Assembly (NCBI GenBank): GCA_020024215.1
Contig: JAHHUC010000031.1
Location: 1 to 23,607, forward strand
Source: Oscillospiraceae bacterium
Lineage (GTDB): Bacteria; Bacillota; Clostridia; Oscillospirales; Ruminococcaceae
DNA length: 23,607 nucleotides
Direction of reading: 5' to 3'
The translations under genes and the position numbers were made by a program. Below, in pieces: positions 1 through 7,776 of this stretch; the stretch's first letter is position 1; every line of letters begins with the position of its first letter. The notes under the pieces are model-generated. The model made no database searches, had not been told where the DNA came from, and saw only the letters and a list, made by a program, of their open reading frames with translations.

Positions 1-89
1 CTTTACAAGGGTTTTTCATTTCTTGTCAATGTTGTTTAATTTTCAAGGTCCGATGCTGTCCTTTGTTTAACTCACGAGACAGCTTAGTC
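1..89 (-). other. Probable rRNA operon leader (transcribed leftward out of window)
   Basis: Read on the minus strand, the stretch downstream of the promoter at 90-118 contains GGACCTTGAAAATTAAACAAC-like sequence. That resembles the CTTTGAAAACTAAACAA stretch found in leaders and spacers of Firmicute rRNA operons. A short hairpin (CTGTC at 56-60 with GACAG at 78-82) lies in the transcribed part. No rRNA sequence is inside the window, so the downstream 16S gene is inferred. The alternative is an ordinary mRNA leader. Confidence 0.55.
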
Positions 90-118
90 ATAATATCACG
101 CTATGACATTTTTGTCAA
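90..118 (-). promoter_or_regulatory. Strong sigma-A promoter, leftward (rRNA-type)
   Basis: On the minus strand, TTGACA (113-118) is followed after exactly 17 bp by TATTAT (90-95). Transcription would begin near 83 and run left out of the window. The strength of the boxes and the rRNA-like leader downstream suggest an rrn promoter. Confidence 0.7.
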
Positions 119-163
119 CACCTTTTTGCAAGTTTTTTTAAAAAATCTCGGATTTTCTTGCGG

Positions 164-192
164 TTGACAGCTCTAAACCCTTTATATATAAT
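164..192 (+). promoter_or_regulatory. Perfect consensus sigma-A promoter for the HAD gene
   Basis: TTGACA (164-169), a 17-bp spacer and TATAAT (187-192) match the vegetative consensus at all 12 positions. The predicted start is near 199, giving a leader of about 50 nt before the TTG start at 250. It is divergent from the leftward promoter at 90-118. Confidence 0.85.
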
Positions 193-249
193 GTTTTACG
201 GACATTTTACATCAAAAAAGTTTTGAAATCTATTTGTGAGGTGTATTAT

Positions 250-885
250 TTGAAAGCAGCAATATTTGATATGGACGGAACTGTTTTAGATTCCATGCAT
301 ATGTGGAACACCGTTCTCCCTGAGCTTTTATCCCGACTTAACATAGAGGAGGATGACAAATTTATATCGGACACCCATTCAATGAGCCTTGACCAGATGG
401 TTCCTTATGTTATAAAGAGATATTCACTGCCCATGACAGAAAAGGAGCTTAGAAGGCAATGGAAGGATGAAATTTTAAAAAGATATATTGAGGACACAAA
501 GCCCAAGGCGCACATAGAGGAGCTTTTGGAAAGCTTCAAGAAAAAAGGCATAAGGATGAGCATAGCAACTCTTACAGATCACGAGCTTTGTGACAGGGTG
601 CTTGAGGCTAAGGGGCTTTCGGAATATTTTGACTTCATCTTGACCACAGAGGATGTAAGCATGGTGGGCAAGGAGCATCCGGACCTGTTTTTAAAGTGTG
701 CCGCCTCAATGGGGGCAAAGCCAGAGGAATGTGTGGTATTTGAAGATTCCCTCTACCCCATACCTGCGGCAAAAAAGGCAGGCTTCACCGTATTTGTAAT
801 AGAGGAAAGCAGCATGATAAGGCACAAGGAAAGGCTTACATCCCTTTCTGACAGATATATAAGGGACTTCAGAGAGCTTTTGTAA
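250..885 (+). CDS. HAD-superfamily phosphatase, beta-phosphoglucomutase-like
   Basis: Predicted cytoplasmic haloacid dehalogenase-type phosphatase of 211 aa, the usual length for the subfamily with a helical cap inserted after motif I. Motif I is DMDGT (D7 nucleophile, D9 acid/base). Motif II lies near T107-T109 (SIATLTD), the motif III lysine is K141 (GKEHPD), and motif IV is E165-D166 (VFEDS). The cap lies at about residues 15-85. I chose TTG at 250 because GAGGTG (237-242) sits 7 bp upstream; a TTG at 223 in the same frame would place this ribosome binding site inside the gene. HAD substrates cannot be read from sequence; sugar phosphates are typical, and a mutase or a nucleotidase would look similar. 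It is transcribed alone from the consensus promoter at 164-192. The family is sure, the substrate unknown. Confidence 0.9.
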   Translation: MKAAIFDMDGTVLDSMHMWNTVLPELLSRLNIEEDDKFISDTHSMSLDQMVPYVIKRYSLPMTEKELRRQWKDEILKRYIEDTKPKAHIEELLESFKKKGIRMSIATLTDHELCDRVLEAKGLSEYFDFILTTEDVSMVGKEHPDLFLKCAASMGAKPEECVVFEDSLYPIPAAKKAGFTVFVIEESSMIRHKERLTSLSDRYIRDFRELL

Positions 886-960
886 TTTTAATTGAGGCAA
901 AAAGCTTTATATGCCGGTGGGAATAATTTGTGTGCAGATTTTAGAAAAGGAGTGTTTGGA

Positions 961-1512
961 ATGAAAAAATTTCTATCATTCGGACTTGCTATGGCAGTAA
1001 CTCTTGCTTTAATTGGGTGCAGCAGTAATGATGAACAGACAGCATCTTCCCAAAGCAGCAGCATTTCAGAAGATATTTCTGAAATTACAGAAGAAAAGAC
1101 TTATTTTTATAACGGAAAAGAGTATAAATCCAATGAGCTGTCTTCAGATACCATCAAGTGGCTTGAAACGGATATATCAGAAAGGGCATTGAGCAGCTAC
1201 TGCCCCGGTGAATTTTCAGTCTGCATTGTAACCATGATAGAGCAGAATGTGTCCTTTGAGCTTACAGATGAGGAAACAGCCTATATTTCAGAAATAACAG
1301 AAGAAGGTTCCTGGCAGGAAGGAATTACAGAATGTTTCATGGACTATAAAATCACACTGAACGGAAAAAATCTCATGTATCATTCAGACTGCGGAACCTT
1401 CAACAGCTCTGATCATGCCTTTGGCGCAGAAAAAGACGGGGTAAGCCTTAAACTTTCCCCGCCCCTTAAAGAAAAGCTTAACGGCATACTTTCAAAGTAC
1501 CCTCCCAAGTAA
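961..1512 (+). CDS. Hypothetical lipoprotein
   Basis: A 183-aa protein I do not recognise. It begins with a lipoprotein signal: MKKF, a hydrophobic stretch at about residues 5-19 and the lipobox L-I-G-C with the lipidated Cys at residue 20. A Ser/Glu-rich linker follows (about 21-50), then a globular part with scattered Cys. It should be anchored to the outer face of the membrane after processing by Lgt and Lsp. ATG at 961 is chosen because AAGGAG (947-952) lies 8 bp upstream and the signal peptide starts there; an open frame extends further upstream without a signal sequence. It follows the HAD gene by 75 bp with no terminator between, so it may share that transcript, and it ends at the terminator at 1564-1600. 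No function can be assigned. Confidence 0.85.
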   Translation: MKKFLSFGLAMAVTLALIGCSSNDEQTASSQSSSISEDISEITEEKTYFYNGKEYKSNELSSDTIKWLETDISERALSSYCPGEFSVCIVTMIEQNVSFELTDEETAYISEITEEGSWQEGITECFMDYKITLNGKNLMYHSDCGTFNSSDHAFGAEKDGVSLKLSPPLKEKLNGILSKYPPK

Positions 1513-1563
1513 GTTTTTTGCATTTTTAATTACCGATTATCAGAAAATCTTAAATAACATACA

Positions 1564-1600
1564 AAGCCGGCTTTTGGTTAAATTCCAAAGCCGGCTTATT
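1564..1600. terminator. Bidirectional terminator between convergent genes
   Basis: AAGCCGGCTTTTGG (1564-1577) pairs with CCAAAGCCGGCTT (1585-1597), with one bulged base and a 7-nt loop. T-rich sequence follows on the plus strand, and TTTGTATGTTATTT follows on the minus strand. It lies between the convergent lipoprotein and M50 genes and probably ends both transcripts. Confidence 0.8.
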
Positions 1601-1614
1601 TTGATTTTTGGGCT

Positions 1615-2007
1615 TTATCTGCTTTCCTTCAATTCCTTTAATATTTCTCCGCCGTCCAGCCCCTTTAAGGGCAGAAGGTTAAAAAGCGACAGCAGCAAAT
1701 TTATTTTAAATAGCTCATCAAGCCTCCAGATAAATGCTGCGGCTGCAAAAAGAAGCCCTGCAACAGGTCCTGCCATACTCACAAGTATAATTTCCTTGCC
1801 TGTAAAAAGGGCTGTTCTTTCCATTTTAAATTCAATTCCCTTAAGATCGGCTTTGATTTCTCCCACATATCCGCCTAAAAGCTTCAAGGCCAGTATGTGT
1901 CCTGCTTCATGCACAAGCACAGAAATTATAAGAGGGAATATTTCAAGGCCAAATGAAGCGCCCAAGGAAAGCAGCAGAAGCAGCCAGAAGCTTATTTTAA
2001 ATTTCAT
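1615..2007 (-). CDS. Short M50 site-2-type membrane metalloprotease, SpoIVFB-like
   Basis: Predicted intramembrane zinc protease of the M50 family. The metal site is visible as HEAGH (H33, E34, H37) and, near the C-terminus, NLLPLKGLDGG, matching the family motif that supplies the third ligand Asp. Hydrophobic segments lie at about 7-40, 78-95 and 103-118. In the sporulation pathway, SpoIVFB cleaves pro-sigma-K in the mother cell and is held in check by SpoIVFA. Its partner here is the M23 gene directly upstream, which it overlaps by 11 bp, so translation is probably coupled. At 130 aa it is much shorter than Bacillus SpoIVFB (about 290 aa): it stops just after LDGG and lacks the usual C-terminal helices and CBS domain. 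The terminator follows at once, so I see no frameshifted remainder. The M50 call is firm; the sporulation role is inferred from the pairing. Confidence 0.8.
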   Translation of the reverse strand: MKFKISFWLLLLLSLGASFGLEIFPLIISVLVHEAGHILALKLLGGYVGEIKADLKGIEFKMERTALFTGKEIILVSMAGPVAGLLFAAAAFIWRLDELFKINLLLSLFNLLPLKGLDGGEILKELKESR

Positions 2008-2659
2008 ATGTAAAATCCCTGAAAGCGCTCATAGGGTTTATATATTTTCCGTCCTTTATTATTTCAACATGAAGATGGCTTCCTGTGGCAAGGCCTGTTC
2101 TGCCCACCCTGCCCACAGCCTCGCCCTTTCTGAGCAATGTGCCCTCTGATATCAGCACCTCATCCAGATGGCAGTATTTTGTTTCAAAATTGCCGTGGGA
2201 AAGTATGCAGTAATTGCCGTCGAATTTATTTAAGCCCACCTTTTGGCATTTCCCGGGATATAAAGCTCCGACCCTCTGTCCCTTAGGCGCCTTTATATCC
2301 AGCCCCACATGAAATTCATCCTTTTTTAAAATGGGGTTAAGCCTTTCTCCAAACTGCGAGGTTATGTTCCCCTCTATGCTCAAGGGCTCGGATGCCTTTG
2401 ATGTGAATATGGCCTCCCCCAGAATTTTGTCAAGATATTGTGTTGTCTCCTGATCCTTTATAACGCCTATTTTCTCACCGAGAGAATTTTCACGCATCAG
2501 ATGATAAAGGCTTTTTTTAAGGCTTTCGTTTTGAAATATCACGCCGGACATGAACATAAGCGCACATATGCAAAGGCAGAGTATCGCCTTTACGGCTGAG
2601 AGAAGAAATACCCTTTCCTCCTTGCTTCTTCTTGCCCTTTTTTTTATTTTTTTCCTCAA
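1997..2659 (-). CDS. Membrane-anchored M23 (LytM) peptidase, SpoIVFA-like
   Basis: A 220-aa protein with a very basic N-terminus (about 1-16), one membrane segment (about 18-42), a linker and a C-terminal M23/LytM domain (about 95-210). The zinc ligands of the family appear intact: H117 and D121 (HVGLD), and H195 and H197 (HLH). It would sit in the membrane with the LytM domain outside, or in the space between the two membranes of a forespore. The overlapping M50 gene downstream makes a SpoIVFA/SpoIVFB pair the best reading. A stand-alone envelope peptidase is the alternative. TTG at 2659 is preferred because GGGGGTG (2666-2672) lies 6 bp upstream; a TTG at 2677 has no ribosome binding site. 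Confidence 0.8.
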   Translation of the reverse strand: MRKKIKKRARRSKEERVFLLSAVKAILCLCICALMFMSGVIFQNESLKKSLYHLMRENSLGEKIGVIKDQETTQYLDKILGEAIFTSKASEPLSIEGNITSQFGERLNPILKKDEFHVGLDIKAPKGQRVGALYPGKCQKVGLNKFDGNYCILSHGNFETKYCHLDEVLISEGTLLRKGEAVGRVGRTGLATGSHLHVEIIKDGKYINPMSAFRDFTYEI

Positions 2660-2709
2660 TAGAAACACCCCCACCAAATATATATTCGGCAGGGGCAGGA
2701 CAAATTACA

Positions 2710-3093
2710 CTATTGTTTTTTTCTGCAGCTTTGGCATATGCCAAACAGAAGAATTTGACAGCCGTCGGCTGCGAAGCCGTGCTTTTCTTCAATTTCCTCC
2801 ACAATATCGCTTAGCTCGCAGAAGGGCTCCACATCCTCTATGCTGTTGCATATGCGGCAGAAAAGATGGTTGTGATAGGAAAGATTTCCGTCAAACCTGT
2901 CGGATTTTCCGTCTATCTTTATCCTTTTGATATAGTTGTTTTCAGAAAGCTGATTTAGGTTTCTGTAAACGGTGGCAAGGCTGACAGAGGGACAATCCTC
3001 CCTTATATTCTCATATACCGTTTCAGCCGTGGGATGACATTTCACCGACCTTACATAATTGAGTATCATCTCTCTTTGTCTGGAATAATTCAT
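2710..3093 (-). CDS. Fur-family repressor, PerR-like
   Basis: A 127-aa metal-dependent repressor. The N-terminal winged helix includes the typical SVSLATVYRNLNQL segment (about 36-49). The dimerisation half keeps both CxxC pairs of the structural zinc site (C79/C82 and C120/C123). Residues matching the PerR regulatory site are present: H20, D68, H74 and H76 (YHNH). In PerR, iron-catalysed oxidation of such histidines releases the repressor from peroxide-defence genes. Fur and Zur share the fold, so the peroxide role is inferred. ATG at 3093 has AAGGAG 8 bp upstream. The gene starts 17 bp after the DUF2344 stop and lies about 50 bp before the M23 gene, inside an apparent leftward operon. Confidence 0.85.
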   Translation of the reverse strand: MNYSRQREMILNYVRSVKCHPTAETVYENIREDCPSVSLATVYRNLNQLSENNYIKRIKIDGKSDRFDGNLSYHNHLFCRICNSIEDVEPFCELSDIVEEIEEKHGFAADGCQILLFGICQSCRKKQ

Positions 3094-3110
3094 AAATCAC
3101 ACTCCTTTTG

Positions 3111-3782
3111 CTATTCAAACAAGGCAAAATCCTTTGTGAGAAGCCTGTTTCTTGCTGTTTTGGTAAAATACGGCTCAAAGCCCTCATATCTATTCAGGGC
3201 ATCCAGAATGAGTGAGGGATTGAGGTTTGTTTCAACACCTGCACGGCACCTTACGTCTATCCTTGACTTAAAGCCCTCTCCTGTAATTTCCAAATCGGTA
3301 AAAAGCTCCCTGATGTTCTGCTGCTTTATGCCTTTTTTGGTTTTCTTGTCCACATTTATTTCATCCCTTGCTTTAAGACGCCCCACAGCCTCTGCTGCAA
3401 GCTTGCTGTCACAATCGAGAAATACGGAATAATCTGCCCACATAATTTCCTTAGGATCAAGCACAGGCTTTGCAGCTTTTATAATCTCTATGCCCTCAGG
3501 AAGTGAATTGTTGAGCCTTTGGCTTATTTCAAAAAAGGGAAGCTCATCTGTGAGCTTTATGTCGCAGATTTCCATTTTACCCTCCACACCCAAGGAAAGA
3601 GGGAGCGCAAAGGTTCTGTAAAGGTGGGGATTAAAGCCCATAGTGTACCGGGCAGGAATACCCGATCTTATGATGGCGCGGCTCATGCACCTGCTTAAAT
3701 CCAGATGACTTATGTAGCAGGCCCTGCCCTCTTTTTTAAAAAACAGCCTGACAGGATAGCTTGCTATTTGATCCACTGACAT
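3111..3782 (-). CDS. TIGR03936 / DUF2344 radical-SAM-linked protein
   Basis: A 223-aa protein of the DUF2344 family, recognised from its N-terminus (VRLFFKKEGRACYISHLDL) and GFNPHLYRTFALPLSLGVEG segment. The family sits next to, or is fused to, TIGR03960 radical SAM enzymes, and its function is not established. Here it overlaps the upstream TIGR03960 gene by 19 bp, which argues that the two work together and are translationally coupled. GGGGGTG lies just upstream of the ATG at 3782. In many Clostridia the pair precedes rng and rplU; here a Fur-family gene follows instead. Confidence 0.88.
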   Translation of the reverse strand: MSVDQIASYPVRLFFKKEGRACYISHLDLSRCMSRAIIRSGIPARYTMGFNPHLYRTFALPLSLGVEGKMEICDIKLTDELPFFEISQRLNNSLPEGIEIIKAAKPVLDPKEIMWADYSVFLDCDSKLAAEAVGRLKARDEINVDKKTKKGIKQQNIRELFTDLEITGEGFKSRIDVRCRAGVETNLNPSLILDALNRYEGFEPYFTKTARNRLLTKDFALFE

Positions 3783-5608
3783 TCACCCCCTGTAAGCCTT
3801 TGGGCGCCGCAGCCGTTGCAGCCCTTTTGACAGCTGTGTGTGGTAACTGCCGAGAGAGCCTTCTTGTGCTCTTTGATAAAATAGCTTTTTGTCACGCCGT
3901 AATCCAGATGATCCCAGGGCATAACCTCATCATAGCCTCTTTCCCTGTGGGCATAAAAATCGGGTGATACACCTGTTTCCTCAAAGGAATCGAACCAATC
4001 CTTGGCTGAAAAATGCTCGCTCCAGGAATCTAAATGGGCGCCCTTATTGAAGGCTCTTAAAATGGCTTTTCCCACCCTTCTGTCCCCTCTTGCCAGCACA
4101 GCCTCGATTATTGCGGTTTCAGAATCGTGATAGCTGAAGGAGATTTTTTTGGATTTTATTTCATCCTTTATAAGCCTCTGCTTTCTTCTAAACTGCTCAA
4201 TAGTGTCCTGAGGGGAAAACTGAAAGGGTGTAAAGGGCTTTGGCACAAAGCAGGCGACCGAAATATTTACAGATACCCCCTTGCCCTTAGGTCTTTCGGG
4301 CAGCTCATAAAACAGGTTTACAATCTTTTGAGAAAGCTCAACTATCCCCTTTAAATCCTCATCCGTCTCTGTGGGAAGCCCCATCATAAAGTACAGCTTT
4401 ACAGCTGTATAGCCTGCCTTGAAGGCGGTTTCACAGGTGGAGAGTATCTCCTGCTCGTTCAGATTCTTGTTGATCACATCCCTCAGGCGCTGGGTTCCTG
4501 CCTCGGGTGCAAACGTAAGCCCGGTTTTTCTTATGCGGTTTACCTTTTCCAAAAGCTCGCCGGAAAAGCTGTCTATTCTCAATGAGGGCAGAGAAAGGGA
4601 GGTGTGCCTGCTCTCTGTCCAATCCAAAAGCTCATCCAGCATGCCCTCCAAGCCGGTGTAATCGCTGGTGGATAAAGAACATACGCCCAATTCGTCATAG
4701 CCTGTAAATTCCAAAAGCTTTTTTGAAATGTCCGCAGATTTCTTATAGCTTCTTTCTCTTATGGGCCGGTATATGAAGCCTGCCTGACAGAATCGGCAGC
4801 CCCTGGGGCAGCCTCTGAAAATTTCCACCACCGCCCTGTCATGGATAATGTCTATATAGGGCACAATAAATTTATCAGGGTAAAATGCCTCGTCGAGATT
4901 TTTGACAGCTCTTTTGGTTATTATTTCGGGCGCTTTGTCCAAGGGGATATATTTTTTTACGGTTCCGTCGTCATTGTAGCTTACATCGTATAAGGACGGC
5001 ACATAAAAGCCCTCCAGCTTTGAAAGCTCCTTTAAAATTTCCCTTTTGGAAAGCCCCTCTTTTTTTCCTTTTTTGATTATGTCAAAAAGCTCGTCAGAGC
5101 TTTCCTCCCCATCTCCCAAGGAGAACACATCAATAAAATCACAGAGCGGCTCGGGGTTTGAGGCGCAGGGGCCTCCTGCCACAACTATGGGAAAGCTGTC
5201 GTCCCTTTGCTCTGCCAGCACAGGGATTCCTGCCAGCTTGAGCATATAGAGTATGCCGGTATAGCTCATCTCATACTGCAAGGTGAAGCCCACAAGGTCA
5301 AAATCCCTTATGGGGTCAAGGCTCTCCAGGCCGAAAAGCAAAATGTTGTTTTCCTCCATAGCCTTTGCCATGTCGTCGTCAGGGCAGAAAACCCTTTCGC
5401 ACCAAACATCCTCCCGCCTGTTTGCCTGATAATAAAGTATCTTCATGCCAAGATGGCTCATGCCCACCTCATAAAGATCCGGGAAGCAGAAGGCATACCT
5501 AAGCATATCCCCATCTATCTTCTTTACAACAGAGCCAACCTCACCGCCTGTATATCTGGCAGGCTTCTGAACAGCAGAGAGTATAAGCTCCAAATCGGAA
5601 AGTTTCAT
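3764..5608 (-). CDS. TIGR03960 family B12-binding-like radical SAM protein
   Basis: A 614-aa enzyme. The N-terminal half (about 1-240) resembles the cobalamin-binding-type domain of B12-dependent radical SAM proteins. The radical SAM core follows, with its cluster motif C267-xxx-C271-xx-C274 (FRGCPRGCRFCQ), which binds the 4Fe-4S cluster that cleaves S-adenosylmethionine. The C-terminal end carries another Cys-rich patch (SCQKGCNGCG), possibly a second metal site. The length is normal for the family. The reaction is not known to me; a role in RNA or protein modification is often guessed from its usual place beside rng and ribosomal protein genes. GAGGAGG lies 4-5 bp before the ATG at 5608. 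It follows the AI-2E permease gene by 44 bp. Confidence 0.92.
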   Translation of the reverse strand: MKLSDLELILSAVQKPARYTGGEVGSVVKKIDGDMLRYAFCFPDLYEVGMSHLGMKILYYQANRREDVWCERVFCPDDDMAKAMEENNILLFGLESLDPIRDFDLVGFTLQYEMSYTGILYMLKLAGIPVLAEQRDDSFPIVVAGGPCASNPEPLCDFIDVFSLGDGEESSDELFDIIKKGKKEGLSKREILKELSKLEGFYVPSLYDVSYNDDGTVKKYIPLDKAPEIITKRAVKNLDEAFYPDKFIVPYIDIIHDRAVVEIFRGCPRGCRFCQAGFIYRPIRERSYKKSADISKKLLEFTGYDELGVCSLSTSDYTGLEGMLDELLDWTESRHTSLSLPSLRIDSFSGELLEKVNRIRKTGLTFAPEAGTQRLRDVINKNLNEQEILSTCETAFKAGYTAVKLYFMMGLPTETDEDLKGIVELSQKIVNLFYELPERPKGKGVSVNISVACFVPKPFTPFQFSPQDTIEQFRRKQRLIKDEIKSKKISFSYHDSETAIIEAVLARGDRRVGKAILRAFNKGAHLDSWSEHFSAKDWFDSFEETGVSPDFYAHRERGYDEVMPWDHLDYGVTKSYFIKEHKKALSAVTTHSCQKGCNGCGAQRLTGGECQWIK

Positions 5609-5652
5609 ATTTCCTCCTCATAACATCAAAATTTAATAAGGTCTGAGTGCGC

Positions 5653-6795
5653 CTATAAAGGCTCATCCTCGCCGATTCCTTTTTTCTTTAGACGATTTTT
5701 TATAAATTGTCCCATGCAGGTGTAGATGACCGAGAAAAGAGGTATGAACACCAGCATGCCCAATATACCCATCAGGCTTCCTCCGCAGGTTACAGCCGCC
5801 AGAACCCACATGGAGGGAAGCCCCACCGAGTTGCCCACAACCTTTGGATATATGAGATTTCCCTCCACCTGCTGAAGAACAAGAAAGAGGAGTATGAACC
5901 AGAAGGCCTTTACAGGGTCCTCGGTGAATATCAAAAACACACCCACACCGCAGCCTATAAAGGCGCCCACAATGGGTATAAGGGCTGTAAAGGAGATCAG
6001 CACGCCTATCAGAAGGGCATAGGGGAATTTCAAAAGCCACATTGAAAGCGTGAACATTGAGCCTAATATGACAGCCTCAAGGCACTGTCCTGTCACAAAG
6101 GAATTGAGGGTTTTTCTGCAAAGAGCCAAAAAGCCGCAGATCTGCTCTGCTGTTTTCCTGCGAAAAAGTGCCAGAATGATATTTTTTCCGCCCAAGACAA
6201 GACTTTCCTTATTCATGAGCATATAAAAGGAGAAAACTATTCCCAGTATAACCATTGCTATGCCGGAGACAACAGACGAAAACACATTCACCGTGGAATT
6301 TATAAGCCTTGTGCCTGCATCCTGAAAATAGGAGATGAGCTGTGTCAAAAATTTCTGCTGGTCAATGGATATGCTCTCAAGGGCAGTTCCCATCTCAGGA
6401 TATGCCTCCTTTACGGAAACAGCCATTTTGCCCAGGCTTTCAGCCATGTGAGGCAGAAGTGTTGCAATTTTCATAACAGTCCTTCCCAGCTGGGGGACAA
6501 CCATAAACACCACAACAAAAATGATCAGAACTATCACAAGATAGGATGCCACCACCGACAGCACACGCCTTAATTTTTTTTTGATATTCAGCTTTGAAAA
6601 AAGCCTGCTCTCAAAAAAATCCATAGGTATGTTTACCACAAAGGCGATCACAACACCCAGAAAAAGCGGCGACAGGGAGCCTGTTATCACCTTTACTGCA
6701 CCGTATATGGGGGAGATGTGCTGCAAGGTCCAAAAAAGGCAGACGGCAAAGGCAACCAATATGAGCGGCCGCTTCAGTTGTTCGGTATTTTTCAA
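5653..6795 (-). CDS. AI-2E family transporter (PF01594-type permease)
   Basis: A 380-aa integral membrane protein with about seven or eight hydrophobic segments, including two near the N-terminus (about 11-55), one at 70-95 and a run of long ones from about 205 to 360. The ending has the family's typical GxLMGILGMLVFIPL and VIYTCMGQFIKNR segments. AI-2E proteins include the proposed autoinducer-2 exporter TqsA and Na+/H+ antiporters, so the substrate is open. TTG at 6795 is the start, with AAAGGA (6805-6810) 9 bp upstream. A TATAAT box on the minus strand (6818-6823) could be its -10, but I see no good -35. It is the first gene of the leftward cluster. Confidence 0.88.
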   Translation of the reverse strand: MKNTEQLKRPLILVAFAVCLFWTLQHISPIYGAVKVITGSLSPLFLGVVIAFVVNIPMDFFESRLFSKLNIKKKLRRVLSVVASYLVIVLIIFVVVFMVVPQLGRTVMKIATLLPHMAESLGKMAVSVKEAYPEMGTALESISIDQQKFLTQLISYFQDAGTRLINSTVNVFSSVVSGIAMVILGIVFSFYMLMNKESLVLGGKNIILALFRRKTAEQICGFLALCRKTLNSFVTGQCLEAVILGSMFTLSMWLLKFPYALLIGVLISFTALIPIVGAFIGCGVGVFLIFTEDPVKAFWFILLFLVLQQVEGNLIYPKVVGNSVGLPSMWVLAAVTCGGSLMGILGMLVFIPLFSVIYTCMGQFIKNRLKKKGIGEDEPL

Positions 6796-6913
6796 TAACT
6801 TTCATCCTTTCCTAGCTATTATACACCAAAACGATAATTTTTACTATTTTATTTTTTAAAATTTAAAAATATTTTCAAATTTTTTGGGAAATATAAAAAA
6901 GGGAGGCGATAAA

Positions 6914-7078
6914 ATGGAAAACAAAAATATCGGATGTTCAGTGGATGGCTGCAAATTCCATTCTTCCTGCCAGAATTGCTGCACACTTTCTGCAATCAAT
7001 GTAGGCAAGGACGGAAATGCCACAAAGGACCCCCACTGCACCTGCTGCAATTCCTATACACCTAAGGAAAAGGCATAA
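6914..7078 (+). CDS. DUF1540 small Cys-rich protein
   Basis: A 54-aa protein with eight cysteines (C8, C13, C19, C22, C23, C42, C44, C45) matching the DUF1540 pattern, which probably binds metal. DUF1540 proteins are common in Clostridia; their function is unknown. ATG at 6914 has GGGAGG (6901-6906) 7 bp upstream. It stands alone, divergent from the AI-2E gene. Confidence 0.88.
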   Translation: MENKNIGCSVDGCKFHSSCQNCCTLSAINVGKDGNATKDPHCTCCNSYTPKEKA

Positions 7079-7085
7079 TATAAAC

Positions 7086-7112
7086 TTAACCGCCCAAATA
7101 TTGGACGGTTAA
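7086..7112 (+). other. Hairpin just after the DUF1540 gene
   Basis: TTAACCGCCCAA (7086-7097) pairs with TTGGACGGTTAA (7101-7112) across a 3-nt loop with one mismatch. No T-run follows, so it is not a standard terminator; it may protect the 3' end of the mRNA or start a longer structured RNA. Confidence 0.5.
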
Positions 7113-7263
7113 AGCTTGACTGCCAATGACAGAATCAAATTCTCCCGGATTTTTCCAACGGCCCCTTAAGCCCGAGCTGTCTTATGAAGGCTCATAAGGC
7201 AATCCGGATATCCTAAGGACAGGTCATAAGCAAAAAAAGGGGGACAAAAGGGCTGCTTTTAAA

Positions 7264-7319
7264 GCACAGCTTTTAAAAGCTGCGGTATGGCTTAACCCAA
7301 GCTGTGCCGCAGCTTTTTT
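7264..7319 (+). terminator. Rho-independent terminator with a competing upstream pairing
   Basis: AAAAGCTGCGGTA (7275-7287) pairs with TGCCGCAGCTTTT (7305-7317; one G-U pair), followed by a T-run to 7319. An alternative 9-bp helix, GCACAGCTT (7264-7272) with AAGCTGTGC (7299-7307), uses part of the same right arm. A 16-bp palindrome (7267-7282) overlaps the left arm. The terminator is clear; a regulatory switch is speculative. Confidence 0.75.
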
Positions 7320-7668
7320 ATGGGATAAAGCTTAAGAGAAAGGAAAATTTCAAACCTGCCTTATTGCTTGCATGCCCTTATTCCCCGCCTTGATTTACAC
7401 AGCGTCTTTAAATTTGCAAGCAGCAGAAAATATGAAGAGGCAGACTGCTTAAAGCCGACAGGAGAATGGTCCTTTTTAACTCTGCCCGTTTAAGCTTAAG
7501 CCTTTTGCATATAACTTTTACAAGGCCTTTTCTGCAAATGACAACGGCTGCTGCCTGATGTAAAAACAGCATCCTTTGCCAAACAGCTTAGCTTCTTTTA
7601 AGAAAATCTTGATATAATAACATTTCCCTGCTTTTTTAGATGCCATAGAAGCCTTCACAGCTGCTTTC

Positions 7669-7776
7669 TTAAATGTTAGCTGACTTTTTCCTGATATCAG
7701 TAAAAAGTTCCTTGCAGCCGGGGCAAATTACAGGTGAAAATGCAGGATAAGCTGCAATTTCATCGGGCTTATCCAC
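7669..7776 (-). CDS. Possible 35-aa ORF with CPGC motif
   Basis: A GTG-started frame of 35 codons whose product contains PVICPGCKELF, like half of a zinc ribbon. GGAAGGAT lies upstream at slightly long spacing. It could be a small protein, a remnant of a larger zinc-ribbon gene, or chance. Nothing around it supports expression. Confidence 0.2.
   Translation of the reverse strand: MDKPDEIAAYPAFSPVICPGCKELFTDIRKKSANI

Noticed and set aside
1574..2149. Long plus-strand frame opposite the M50 and M23 genes
   Set aside because: It is the shadow of genes with clear motifs and begins inside the terminator.
7440..7560. Possible open frames and GGCAGA/TCTGCC pairing
   Set aside because: Weak pairing and no start or ribosome binding site; not enough to call a feature.
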